Shown here one piece after another: positions 38,338-46,502 of a DNA stretch of 64,000 nt. Numbering within the stretch: position 1 is the first letter of the stretch; every line of letters starts with the position of its first letter. Where the stretch lies: NCBI GenBank assembly GCA_022822905.1, contig JAJDYE010000026.1, positions 1 through 64,000 of the forward strand. The letters run 5' to 3'. This DNA comes from Acidimicrobiia bacterium. Its GTDB lineage: Bacteria > Actinomycetota > Acidimicrobiia > Acidimicrobiales > Bin134. The notes beneath the pieces are model-generated. The model saw only the letters and a program-made list of their open reading frames with translations, was not told where the DNA came from and did no database searches. The position numbers and the translations under genes were made by a program.

Positions 38338-41300
38338 CTAGTCGGGCTGCACGGCTATGGCGTTGCTGCCCAGCTCCTCCCGCAGCAGGCCGATCAACCC
38401 ACTTCCCGTGTCCACTCCGTAGTCCGATGAGAGCTTGATTCCCTTGTCGTCGCCGAGCATCAAGACCACTTCTGACTTCCCCGGATGGCTGGCGAAAATC
38501 GACTTGAGGGTATCGATCCGGTCCACGGTCAGCTTTTGGGTGTTGATGTTCACCTTCAGAGGGCCGAGGCCGTTGGCCCAGTCGGCCCGCACCGGCTCCA
38601 CCCCGTAGCAGATCAAGTTGGGCTCCTCGTCGCGGTGATCCAGCCGACCCTCTAGAACGACCACCAGATCGTCCTCGATCTTGTGACCGTGCTCTTCCAT
38701 CGCCCGGGGGAACAGCGTCACCTCCATGGTTCCGTACATATCCTCAAGGTCGAATGACGCCATCTGGTCGCCTTTTCTGGTCCACCTCTTGCGGAAGTTG
38801 CTCACCACCCCGCCCACTTTCACCGAGGCGCCCTCCTCCGCTTCAGCCAGATGGTCGATCCGATGGGTGGTCTTGCGGGCCAGCACCCCCTCCATGCCCA
38901 TGATGGGGTGATCGGACACGTACAGCCCGAGCATCTCCCGCTCGGCGGCCAGCCTCCGAGACTTGTCGAACTCGGTATCGGGAATCTCGATGTCGTCTTG
39001 AAAGGCATCGGCACCGCCCTCGTCGAACAGGCTCATCACTCCCTGCTCGCGCTCTCGCTGCTGCTGTATACCGCGCCGCACGATGGGCTCGAACACGTTC
39101 AACAGCCCCTGGCGGGGATGGCCCAGGGAGTCGAAGCTGCCCCCTTTGATGAGCGCCTCCACGGTCCCCTTGTTCAGCACCAGCGGATCAACCCGCTGGC
39201 AGAAGTCGTGGAAGTCGGCGTACGGCCCGTTCTTCTCCCGCTCATCCAAGATCATCTGCGCCGCGCCCGCTCCCACGTTGCGGATTGCGGAGAGCCCGAA
39301 GGAGATGGACTGCTCGCCGCTGTCGGAGCCGATGGCCGCGAAGTCGGACTGGGAGCGGTTCACGTCTGGCAGCGTCACCTCGATCCCCCGCTGGCGGCAC
39401 TCGGCTAGATACACCGCCGCCTTCTCCAGCTTGCTTTTCACGCTGGTCAACAGCGCGGCCATGTACTCCACCGGATAGTTGGCCTTGAGGAAGGAGCACT
39501 GATAGGAGATCAGCCCGTAGCCATAGGAATGGCTCTTGTTGAAGGCGTAGTCGGCAAACTGCTCGATGATGTCGAATAGCTCGGTGCCCAGCTCCTCGCC
39601 GTAGCCGCTCTTCTCGCAGCCGGCTACGAAGGAGTCCCGCTCCTTGGCCATCAGCGCCCGGTCCTTCTTGCCACAGGCCTTGCGGAGGTTGTCGGCTTCG
39701 GCCAGGGTGTAGCCCGCAAACTTCTGGGCCACCCGCATCACGCTCTCCTGGTAGATCATCAACCCGTAGGTGTCGGACAGGATGTCGGCGGCGTCCTCGT
39801 GGAACACCTGCACCGGTTTGCGGTCGTTCTTGCGGTCGGCGTAGTCGTTGTGCATGTTGGCCGCCATCGGGCCGGGCCGGTAGAGGGCCACGAGGGCGGC
39901 CACGTCGTCGAAACAGGTGGGCTTCAGCGACCGGATCAGCGAGCGCATCGGGCCGCTCTCCAGCTGGAATATCCCGATGGTCTCCCCCCGACCCAGCATC
40001 TCGTAGGTGGCGGCATCGTCCAGCGGCACGTTGTCGATGTCGAAGTCCACGCCGCGGGACTGCTTGATGAGACCGACGGTGTCCTCGATCACGTCGAGGT
40101 TTCGCAGGCCCAAGAAGTCCATCTTGAGCAGCCCGAGATCCTCCACCGCGTGCATCTCGTACTGGGTGACGATGGGGGCCTCCTCATAGGACTGCCCCGA
40201 CGAGGCCTTGCGCTGAATGGGGAGGTGCTCGGTGAGCGGATCCTTGGTGATCACCACGGCGGCGGCGTGAATGCTGTCTTGGCGGCGCAGGCCCTCCAGT
40301 CCCCGGGCCACATCCACCACCTTGCGGGCGTCCTCGTCGCTCTCGCACATCTCCCGCAGCTCGGCGGCCGCGGTGTAGCCGTCGGCGAATTCGTCGGTCT
40401 TCTCCAGACAGGCCCACAGCGGGGTGTCGCGGCCCAGCACCAGCGGGGGCATGGCCTTGGCCAGCTTGTCGCCCAGGGCGTAGGGGTAGTTCAGCACCCG
40501 GGCGCTGTCGCGCACCGCGGCCCGGGCCTTGATGGTGGAGAAGGTGATGATCTGGGCCACATGGTCTTCGCCGTACTTGTGGGAGACGTAGCGGATGATC
40601 TCGTCGCGGTAGCGGGAGTCAAAGTCCATGTCGATGTCGGGCATGGATACCCGGGACGGATTGAGGAAGCGCTCAAACAGCAGGTCGTAGCGGATCGGAT
40701 CCAGATCGGTGATCTGGAGGGAGTAGGCCACGGCGCACCCGGCCGCGCTGCCCCGGCCCGGCCCCACTCGGATGCCCCGCTCCCGGGCGTAGCGGATCAG
40801 GTCCCAGGTGATCAGGAAGTAGGAGGAGAAGCCCATGTCGGAGATGACCTTGAGCTCATAGGCCAGCCGGTCGGCCACCACATCAGTCAGGGGACTCCCC
40901 CACCGGGCTTCGGCCCCCTTCAGGGTCAAGGCTTGGAGATATTCGTCGGCGTTCTCGTAGTCGTCGGGAATGGGGAAGTCAGGGAGCTGCGGCTTGCCGA
41001 ACTCGATCTCCACATTAGCTCGCTCCGCAATCAACAGCGTGTTGTCGCAGGCCGGGATCAGGTCGGAGAATACGTGGCGCATCTCCGCCGCCGTCTTGAG
41101 GTAGTGCTCGCTGCCGTCGAACTTCATGCGGTCGGTGTCGCCCACCAGCGAGCCGGTTTGCACGCACAACAGGGCATCGTGGGACTCGGCGTCGTGTCGA
41201 TGGGTGTAGTGGCTGTCGTTGGTGGCCAACAGGGGGGCGTTGATCTGGCGGGCCAGTTTGATCAGTTCGGGGTTGGTGCGGATCTGCGCATCGATGCCGT

Positions 41301-41874
41301 GGTCCTGGATCTCCACGAAGAGGTTCTCCTTGCCGAAGATGTCCTGGAGGCGGGCCGCCTTGGCCACCGCGTCGTCGTAGTCGTCGCGCAGCAGGGCCTG
41401 GAGAACGTGGCCCCCCAGACAGCCGGTGGAGCAGATCAGCCCCTCGCTGTGCTCGGCCAGCAGCTCCCAGTCGAGCCGGGGCTTGTAGTAGTAGCCCTCG
41501 AGGAAGGCCCGGCTGGAGAGTTGAATGAGGTTCTTGTAGCCGGTGTTGTTCTCGGCCAACAGCGTGAGGTGGTAATAGAGCTTGTGTCCGCCCTCAGTGC
41601 TGCCCCCGCTGTCGTCGACCCTGCCCCGCCGAGTGGGCCGCTCACTCCGGTTCTCGTGGGCCATGTAGGCCTCGGTGCCGATGACCGGCTTGATTCCCTC
41701 GGAGTGGCACGTCTTGTAGAAGTCGACAACCCCGTACATGTTGCCGTGGTCGGTCATACCCAGCGCGGGCTGTCCGTCGGCGGCGGCAGCCTTGACCAGA
41801 TCGCTCACCCGGGAGGCACCGTCGAGGATGGAGTACTCGGTATGGACGTGGAGGTGGGTGAATGAACTGGACAC
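38338..41874 (-). CDS. dnaE: DNA polymerase III subunit alpha
   Basis: FTHLHVHTEYSILDG PHP domain, GPGRGSAAGCAVAY, DIDMDFDSRYRDEII; 1178 aa. Confidence 0.97.
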   Translation of the reverse strand: MSSSFTHLHVHTEYSILDGASRVSDLVKAAAADGQPALGMTDHGNMYGVVDFYKTCHSEGIKPVIGTEAYMAHENRSERPTRRGRVDDSGGSTEGGHKLYYHLTLLAENNTGYKNLIQLSSRAFLEGYYYKPRLDWELLAEHSEGLICSTGCLGGHVLQALLRDDYDDAVAKAARLQDIFGKENLFVEIQDHGIDAQIRTNPELIKLARQINAPLLATNDSHYTHRHDAESHDALLCVQTGSLVGDTDRMKFDGSEHYLKTAAEMRHVFSDLIPACDNTLLIAERANVEIEFGKPQLPDFPIPDDYENADEYLQALTLKGAEARWGSPLTDVVADRLAYELKVISDMGFSSYFLITWDLIRYARERGIRVGPGRGSAAGCAVAYSLQITDLDPIRYDLLFERFLNPSRVSMPDIDMDFDSRYRDEIIRYVSHKYGEDHVAQIITFSTIKARAAVRDSARVLNYPYALGDKLAKAMPPLVLGRDTPLWACLEKTDEFADGYTAAAELREMCESDEDARKVVDVARGLEGLRRQDSIHAAAVVITKDPLTEHLPIQRKASSGQSYEEAPIVTQYEMHAVEDLGLLKMDFLGLRNLDVIEDTVGLIKQSRGVDFDIDNVPLDDAATYEMLGRGETIGIFQLESGPMRSLIRSLKPTCFDDVAALVALYRPGPMAANMHNDYADRKNDRKPVQVFHEDAADILSDTYGLMIYQESVMRVAQKFAGYTLAEADNLRKACGKKDRALMAKERDSFVAGCEKSGYGEELGTELFDIIEQFADYAFNKSHSYGYGLISYQCSFLKANYPVEYMAALLTSVKSKLEKAAVYLAECRQRGIEVTLPDVNRSQSDFAAIGSDSGEQSISFGLSAIRNVGAGAAQMILDEREKNGPYADFHDFCQRVDPLVLNKGTVEALIKGGSFDSLGHPRQGLLNVFEPIVRRGIQQQREREQGVMSLFDEGGADAFQDDIEIPDTEFDKSRRLAAEREMLGLYVSDHPIMGMEGVLARKTTHRIDHLAEAEEGASVKVGGVVSNFRKRWTRKGDQMASFDLEDMYGTMEVTLFPRAMEEHGHKIEDDLVVVLEGRLDHRDEEPNLICYGVEPVRADWANGLGPLKVNINTQKLTVDRIDTLKSIFASHPGKSEVVLMLGDDKGIKLSSDYGVDTGSGLIGLLREELGSNAIAVQPD

Positions 41875-41910
41875 AGCACTCCTGTGGACAATCTGTGGCT
41901 GGGTTGTGGA

Positions 41911-41930
41911 AAACTACAGAGTTGTAGTTT
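41911..41930. promoter_or_regulatory. 20-bp palindrome AAACTACA-GAGT-TGTAGTTT upstream of dnaE
   Basis: Perfect 8-bp inverted arms around a 4-nt centre, 36 bp 5' of the dnaE start. Confidence 0.6.
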
Positions 41931-42003
41931 CCGACCATACCAAGACGGGAGGGCCCATGCTCGTCTCCCGAGAATTCCCGCGTTTTCCCTGGTTGTTGGA
42001 CTG

Positions 42004-42507
42004 TTAGAGATACGTTCCCGGTGCTTTGTCGTGCGGGAGGCGGGCGGCGCCGGGGGGAAGTTCGGCGCGGATGTTGGCCAGCTGCTGCTGCGCCGACACC
42101 TGTTGGGCGAACAGAGCAGCCTGGATGCCCTGGATGAGGCCCTCCAGCCAGCCCACCAGCTGGGCCTTCGCCACCTGGAGCTCGGCTTGGCTGGGAGGGT
42201 GGTCTTCGGGGAAGGGCAGGATCAGGCGGTCGAGCTCCTCATTGAGGTCGGGCGACAGAGCGGAGCCCAGCTCTTCGATCGAGGTTTCGTAGATCTCTCT
42301 CAGCCGGTCGCGGCTCGACTCGTCGAGGGAGGCGTCGCGCACCTCGTCCAAGAGCTGCTTCATCATCGTGCCCACCCTCATGACCTTGGCCGGCTGCTCG
42401 ATGGCCTCCCGGGCCGATGCGAGCTCCGCCGGGTCGCCGTCGACGGGCGGCGTCTCGTGGACGATCTCCGCAGGCTCAGCCGATGCCGGCTGACCGGTGT
42501 CTGACAT
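42004..42507 (-). CDS. bpa: bacterial proteasome activator (Bpa/PafE family)
   Basis: MKQLLDEVRDASLDESSRDRLREIYETSIEELGSALSPDLNEELDRL...VGWLEGLIQGIQAALFAQQVSAQQQL...PGTYL (C-terminal proteasome-docking-like YL end). Confidence 0.88.
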   Translation of the reverse strand: MSDTGQPASAEPAEIVHETPPVDGDPAELASAREAIEQPAKVMRVGTMMKQLLDEVRDASLDESSRDRLREIYETSIEELGSALSPDLNEELDRLILPFPEDHPPSQAELQVAKAQLVGWLEGLIQGIQAALFAQQVSAQQQLANIRAELPPGAARLPHDKAPGTYL

Positions 42508-42559
42508 GGCTGGAAACCTACCCTCTGGCCAACTGACCGGTGTCTGACATGGCTGGAAA
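42490..42559. repeat. 27-bp exact direct repeat (43-bp period) covering the bpa start codon
   Basis: ctgaccggtgtctgacatggctggaaa at 42490-42516 and 42533-42559. Confidence 0.95.
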
Positions 42560-42592
42560 TTTACCCGCCCACCGGCGAGTTCGGGCACATCC

Positions 42593-43780
42593 TCAGGCGC
42601 GGGTGCCGAACGCGGCCAGGCAGGGAACCAACATCTCCGCCGACGTCAGCGAGCCATGGCGGCCCAGCAGCTCAAACGTGGGCCGGCCCCCTCCCCCGGT
42701 TTGGCTCTGAGGCACGGGCTTGGGCTCCACGAAGGCCACCGGGTCGCAGGGCACCAGGGCCACGTCGCCCATCCGAGAACGGGCCTCCGGCCCCACATGG
42801 GGACCGAACCAGCCCTCGTCCAGCACCTGCTGGCGGTTTACCACCAGGCCATGGCGGCCATAGCGCTCGGAAGCCGCGTCCAGAAGCTCGCCGGCTCGCC
42901 CAGGACGGGCGTGGAGCCAGCGGAATCGAGCCTCTCCCGAGGTGACCGCGGTGAGGGCGAGAACGTCGCGGGCCAGCTCCACCTTGTTCTCGCCCACCAT
43001 GACCTGACCGTGGTCGGACACCACCAGCAGCGCCGCCTCTGGGGGCAGCACGGCCAGGATCTGGGCCACCAGGCGGTCGACTTCTGCGAACTCGGCGTCC
43101 AAGTAGGGGCCGAACCCGTACTCGTGAGCAATCCGGTCGGGCCCGTCATAGTAGGCGTAAACGAGCGGCTCACCCTCCTCCACCAGCTTCTGCACCTCTA
43201 CGGCGATGGAGCTGGTCAGCTTGTACCCCCTGTGGTCCACCCCGTCGAGATGGGCCCGGGTGAAGCCGGTTCCCCGGAATTCGCTGCGGCCCACTGCCGG
43301 CACCCGGCGCCCGAAGAAGGCGGGTCGGGGTTGGACCTGCTCGGGCACGAGGGACTTGCGGGCATCAGACGGTTTGGCGCCCGCAGTCCACCGCAGGGCG
43401 TTGAGCACCTGCCCCTGGATGTAGATCTGGTAGCCGATCAGGCCGTGCTCGCCTGGCGTCGCCCCGGTGACCAGCGATGTCAGGGCCGTGGTAGTGGTGG
43501 TCGGGGCCACCGTGGTGATGGGACCTCCTTCCATGGCCGACATCACCGGGGTCAGCTCGGCCCGGTCTTGGAGCTGCTCCCACCCCATCCCGTCGATCAG
43601 CAACAGCACCACTGCCTTGGCCTCACGGATTGGATCGGGCAGCCAATGGGCGGCATCGGGCGGGCCGAGCAGGGCCGGCACCACATTGCTCAGGCAAGAC
43701 TCCCGGTAGTCGGGCAGCACCGGAAAGCCGGTGATCCCACCGCTGGCTGCTGGGGTGCTGTGCTGGCTTGGGCTTCCCAT
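42593..43780 (-). CDS. alkaline phosphatase superfamily / nucleotide pyrophosphatase-like protein
   Basis: VVLLLIDGMGWEQLQ, TTTTTALTSLVTGATPGEHGLIGYQ, YYDGPDRIAHEYG, LLVVSDHGQ. Confidence 0.85.
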   Translation of the reverse strand: MGSPSQHSTPAASGGITGFPVLPDYRESCLSNVVPALLGPPDAAHWLPDPIREAKAVVLLLIDGMGWEQLQDRAELTPVMSAMEGGPITTVAPTTTTTALTSLVTGATPGEHGLIGYQIYIQGQVLNALRWTAGAKPSDARKSLVPEQVQPRPAFFGRRVPAVGRSEFRGTGFTRAHLDGVDHRGYKLTSSIAVEVQKLVEEGEPLVYAYYDGPDRIAHEYGFGPYLDAEFAEVDRLVAQILAVLPPEAALLVVSDHGQVMVGENKVELARDVLALTAVTSGEARFRWLHARPGRAGELLDAASERYGRHGLVVNRQQVLDEGWFGPHVGPEARSRMGDVALVPCDPVAFVEPKPVPQSQTGGGGRPTFELLGRHGSLTSAEMLVPCLAAFGTRA

Positions 43781-43840
43781 TCGGCATTCAAACTATCGGC
43801 TCAACCATGCGGGGAAGATTGAGAAGTAGTGTGATGGCTC

Positions 43841-44284
43841 GTGAGGGTGTCGACTCGAGGTGACTACGCCAGCCGGGCGCTGCTGTCTCTGGCCTTGCAC
43901 CCCGACGAGTCCGGTCCCACCTCGGCCCGAGACATCGCCGAGCGCACCGGACTCCCCCAGCCCTATCTGGAGCAGATTCTCCAAGCGCTAAAGGGCGCCG
44001 GTCTGGTGCGCTCCAAGCGGGGCGCGGGTGGTGGCTACGCCCTGGCCCGACCGGCCTCCGAGATCAAGTTGAGCGAGATAGTGAGCGCGGTGGACGGGCC
44101 CATTGTGCTGGGCGACTTCGGCCAGCCCCATAGTGACGGCGCCTGCGATCACGAGGGCCAATGCGTGCTGCTGGCCATCTGGACCCACGTGGGCGACATC
44201 ATGCACGACCTGCTGAGCGACTACTCATTGGACGACATTGCCAAAGCGGCACGCGGCCTCCTTCCCTGGCCGGGGTCCGACTGA
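43841..44284 (+). CDS. Rrf2-family transcriptional regulator
   Basis: MRVSTRGDYASRALLSLALHP, GLPQPYLEQILQALKGAGLVRSKRGAGGGYALAR; possible cluster Cys (ACDHEGQC). Confidence 0.92.
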   Translation: MRVSTRGDYASRALLSLALHPDESGPTSARDIAERTGLPQPYLEQILQALKGAGLVRSKRGAGGGYALARPASEIKLSEIVSAVDGPIVLGDFGQPHSDGACDHEGQCVLLAIWTHVGDIMHDLLSDYSLDDIAKAARGLLPWPGSD

Positions 44285-44291
44285 CTCCCGC

Positions 44292-45245
44292 CTACCCGCA
44301 GAGAAGCCGGTAGAGGCGGGAGAAGTCCTCAGGGGGATCCACCTGAAATCGGAGCTGCTCGCCTGTGTCGGGATGGGCAAAGCCCAGGGTGTGGGCATGA
44401 AGAAGGGGGCGGTTGATGCCGGGGGCATCGGGGCCGCCGTAGAGGTCGTCACCCAGAACCGGGTGGCCGATGGCAGCCAAGTGAACCCTGATCTGATGGG
44501 TGCGCCCGGTTTCCAGTTGCAGCTCCAGGCGTGCAGCGTCGAACGGCACCGACTCTTCAGTTGGCTCGGTGGGGGCGGGCATGCGAGCGGTTACCTTGTA
44601 GTGGGTGCGGGCCGGCCGGCCGTCGGCGGTCACCGTCATCTTGATGGGATGGCGAGTGGAGCGTCCCACGGGGGCGTCGATCACCCCCCGATCGTCGGCC
44701 GGCATCCCGCTCACCAGGGCCACATAGCCCCGATGCACCTCCCGCCGGCCCAGCGCGGCGGTGAGGGCCTCGTAGCTGCGCTGGGTGCGGGCCACCATCA
44801 GCAGCCCTGAAGTGCCTCGGTCGAGCCGGTGGACAATGCCGGGGCGCTCCGGCTCTCCCACGCCGGTGATCTCAGGAAACCGGGCCAGCAATCCGTTCAC
44901 CATCGTCCCCGTCGCGTGGCCCGATCCGGGGTGCACCACCAGATCGGCCGGTTTGCTCACCACGATTACCCATTCATCGGCATGGACTACGTTCAACTCC
45001 ACCTCGGGATCGGGCCCTGGTGGCGGCTGCCCCGTGGCCGGTGCCTCGGAAAGCCGGATCTGGTCCCCCGACACCAGCCGCTGCGACCGGCTTGCCGCCG
45101 GAGTGCCGTTGACTTCCACCATCTGCTGGTCGATCAACCGGGCGGCCTCGGCCCGGCTGCACTCCCAGACCAGCGCCACCACTCGGTCGAGGCGCTCGCC
45201 GGTCAACGCGTCGGGAACAACCCCGTCAGGGCCCATCGGGCTCAT
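44292..45245 (-). CDS. rluD: RluA/RluD-family pseudouridine synthase
   Basis: S4-like N-terminus, GIVHRLDRGTSGLLMVART catalytic motif. Confidence 0.93.
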   Translation of the reverse strand: MSPMGPDGVVPDALTGERLDRVVALVWECSRAEAARLIDQQMVEVNGTPAASRSQRLVSGDQIRLSEAPATGQPPPGPDPEVELNVVHADEWVIVVSKPADLVVHPGSGHATGTMVNGLLARFPEITGVGEPERPGIVHRLDRGTSGLLMVARTQRSYEALTAALGRREVHRGYVALVSGMPADDRGVIDAPVGRSTRHPIKMTVTADGRPARTHYKVTARMPAPTEPTEESVPFDAARLELQLETGRTHQIRVHLAAIGHPVLGDDLYGGPDAPGINRPLLHAHTLGFAHPDTGEQLRFQVDPPEDFSRLYRLLCG

Positions 45246-45843
45246 CGGACTCTCCGAAGCCGCCGGGCTCTCCGGGCTGATTGAACTCTCCTAACCCACC
45301 GGGCTCTCGCAGCTCATCAGCCTCATCAACAGCTTGGGTTTGGCGGTAGCGGGGAGCAATCAGCACCAGGATGATCCCGGCCACCACGATGGCGGAGTCG
45401 GCCGCGTTGAACACCGGCCACCACTGGAGATCGATGAAGTCGACCACGGCCCCGCCCAGGAACCCGTCACCCGCCCGTACCGCCCTGTCGGCCAGATTGC
45501 CGATGGCGCCGCCCAGCACCATGCCCAGAAGCACCGGCGGCATCGACAGCCGACGACCCCCCCAACTAGCCCATGCCACCACGATCACAAACAACAGGGC
45601 CACCACGGCGATCACGGTGTCCCAGTCTTGGGCCAGGCCGAAGGCGGCGCCGGTGTTGTAAACCAGATTGAGCCGCAGCGTCCACACCAGATCGATGGTC
45701 CGGTTTTCCAACGTCTCCAGCGCCCACCACTTGGTTAGCTGGTCGATGGCGACTACTAGCGCAGCCACCCCCAGAAATACCAGGTTGTGGCGACGACGAG
45801 ACCGGTGATCTTCGTCAATCGAAGCTGCTATCTCAGAATCCAC
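45226..45843 (-). CDS. lspA: lipoprotein signal peptidase
   Basis: IDQLTKWWALETL, NTGAAFGLAQD, GGAIGNLADR, VVDFIDL..WPVFNAADSAI; GTG start at 45843 probable. Confidence 0.93.
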   Translation of the reverse strand: MDSEIAASIDEDHRSRRRHNLVFLGVAALVVAIDQLTKWWALETLENRTIDLVWTLRLNLVYNTGAAFGLAQDWDTVIAVVALLFVIVVAWASWGGRRLSMPPVLLGMVLGGAIGNLADRAVRAGDGFLGGAVVDFIDLQWWPVFNAADSAIVVAGIILVLIAPRYRQTQAVDEADELREPGGLGEFNQPGEPGGFGESDEPDGP

Positions 45844-46402
45844 CGGCTTTGTGCTCAACCCGCTCCGCGGCCCACGGAATGGCATTCAGCCGCTGGCGGG
45901 GAATCGGCTTGCCCGACACCAGGCAGATGCCATAGGTGCCGCTATCGATCCGGGCCAACGCGGCGTCGATCTGGTCGACGGCCGCTCGGGCGTGAGCACT
46001 GAGGGCCAGATCCCGTTCCCGCTCCACCGCCAAGGTGTCGCCCTCACCCGACTCTTCGTCGAATTGGACATCGCCCGGCTCCCGCTCTTCCACCAGGGAA
46101 TCGGCCTCGGCCTTGAGCCTCGTAGCCGAGGTGATGTAGCGGCTGCGCTCTTCCAAGAGCAGATCGCGCTGCTTGTCGAGATACTTCTTGTCGAACAGCG
46201 GCTTCTTGGCCGTGGACTTGGCCGCCGGCTTGCTCGCAGTTTTGGCCGTGGATTTGGCCGCGGGCTTCTTCGCCGCAGATTTGGCCGCCGTCTTGCTCGC
46301 AGCCGACTTGGCGGTGCTGGCTGCCTTCTTTGCCGGCTTCTTGGCCGGAGGCTTGCGAGCGGTCTTCTTGGCGGTCATTGCAGGCGGGAGTGTAGCCGCC
46401 AC
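45833..46402 (-). CDS. TraR/DksA-like protein with Lys/Ala-rich histone-H1-like N-terminus
   Basis: AKKTARKPPAKKPAKKAASTAKSAASK... then DKQRDLLLEERSRY..DSGTYGICLVSGKPIPRQRLNAIPWA. Confidence 0.85.
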   Translation of the reverse strand: MAATLPPAMTAKKTARKPPAKKPAKKAASTAKSAASKTAAKSAAKKPAAKSTAKTASKPAAKSTAKKPLFDKKYLDKQRDLLLEERSRYITSATRLKAEADSLVEEREPGDVQFDEESGEGDTLAVERERDLALSAHARAAVDQIDAALARIDSGTYGICLVSGKPIPRQRLNAIPWAAERVEHKAGGF

Positions 46403-46502
46403 CGCCGCGGATTACTGCCAAATGGTCTGAGAACGGCTTAACCCGGATTGCTCCCAAATGGCGCAATCGAGCTGAGAGCGGCATAACGATGTCTGGACCG
46501 AG

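Noticed and set aside
39799-41865. 688-aa plus-strand ORF opposite dnaE
   Set aside because: Antisense shadow ORF of dnaE; no recognisable motif, biased HVGVH composition.
46403-46502. T-box riboswitch before ileS
   Set aside because: No AGGGTGGNACCGCG-type T-box core or specifier stem recognisable in the short intergenic region.
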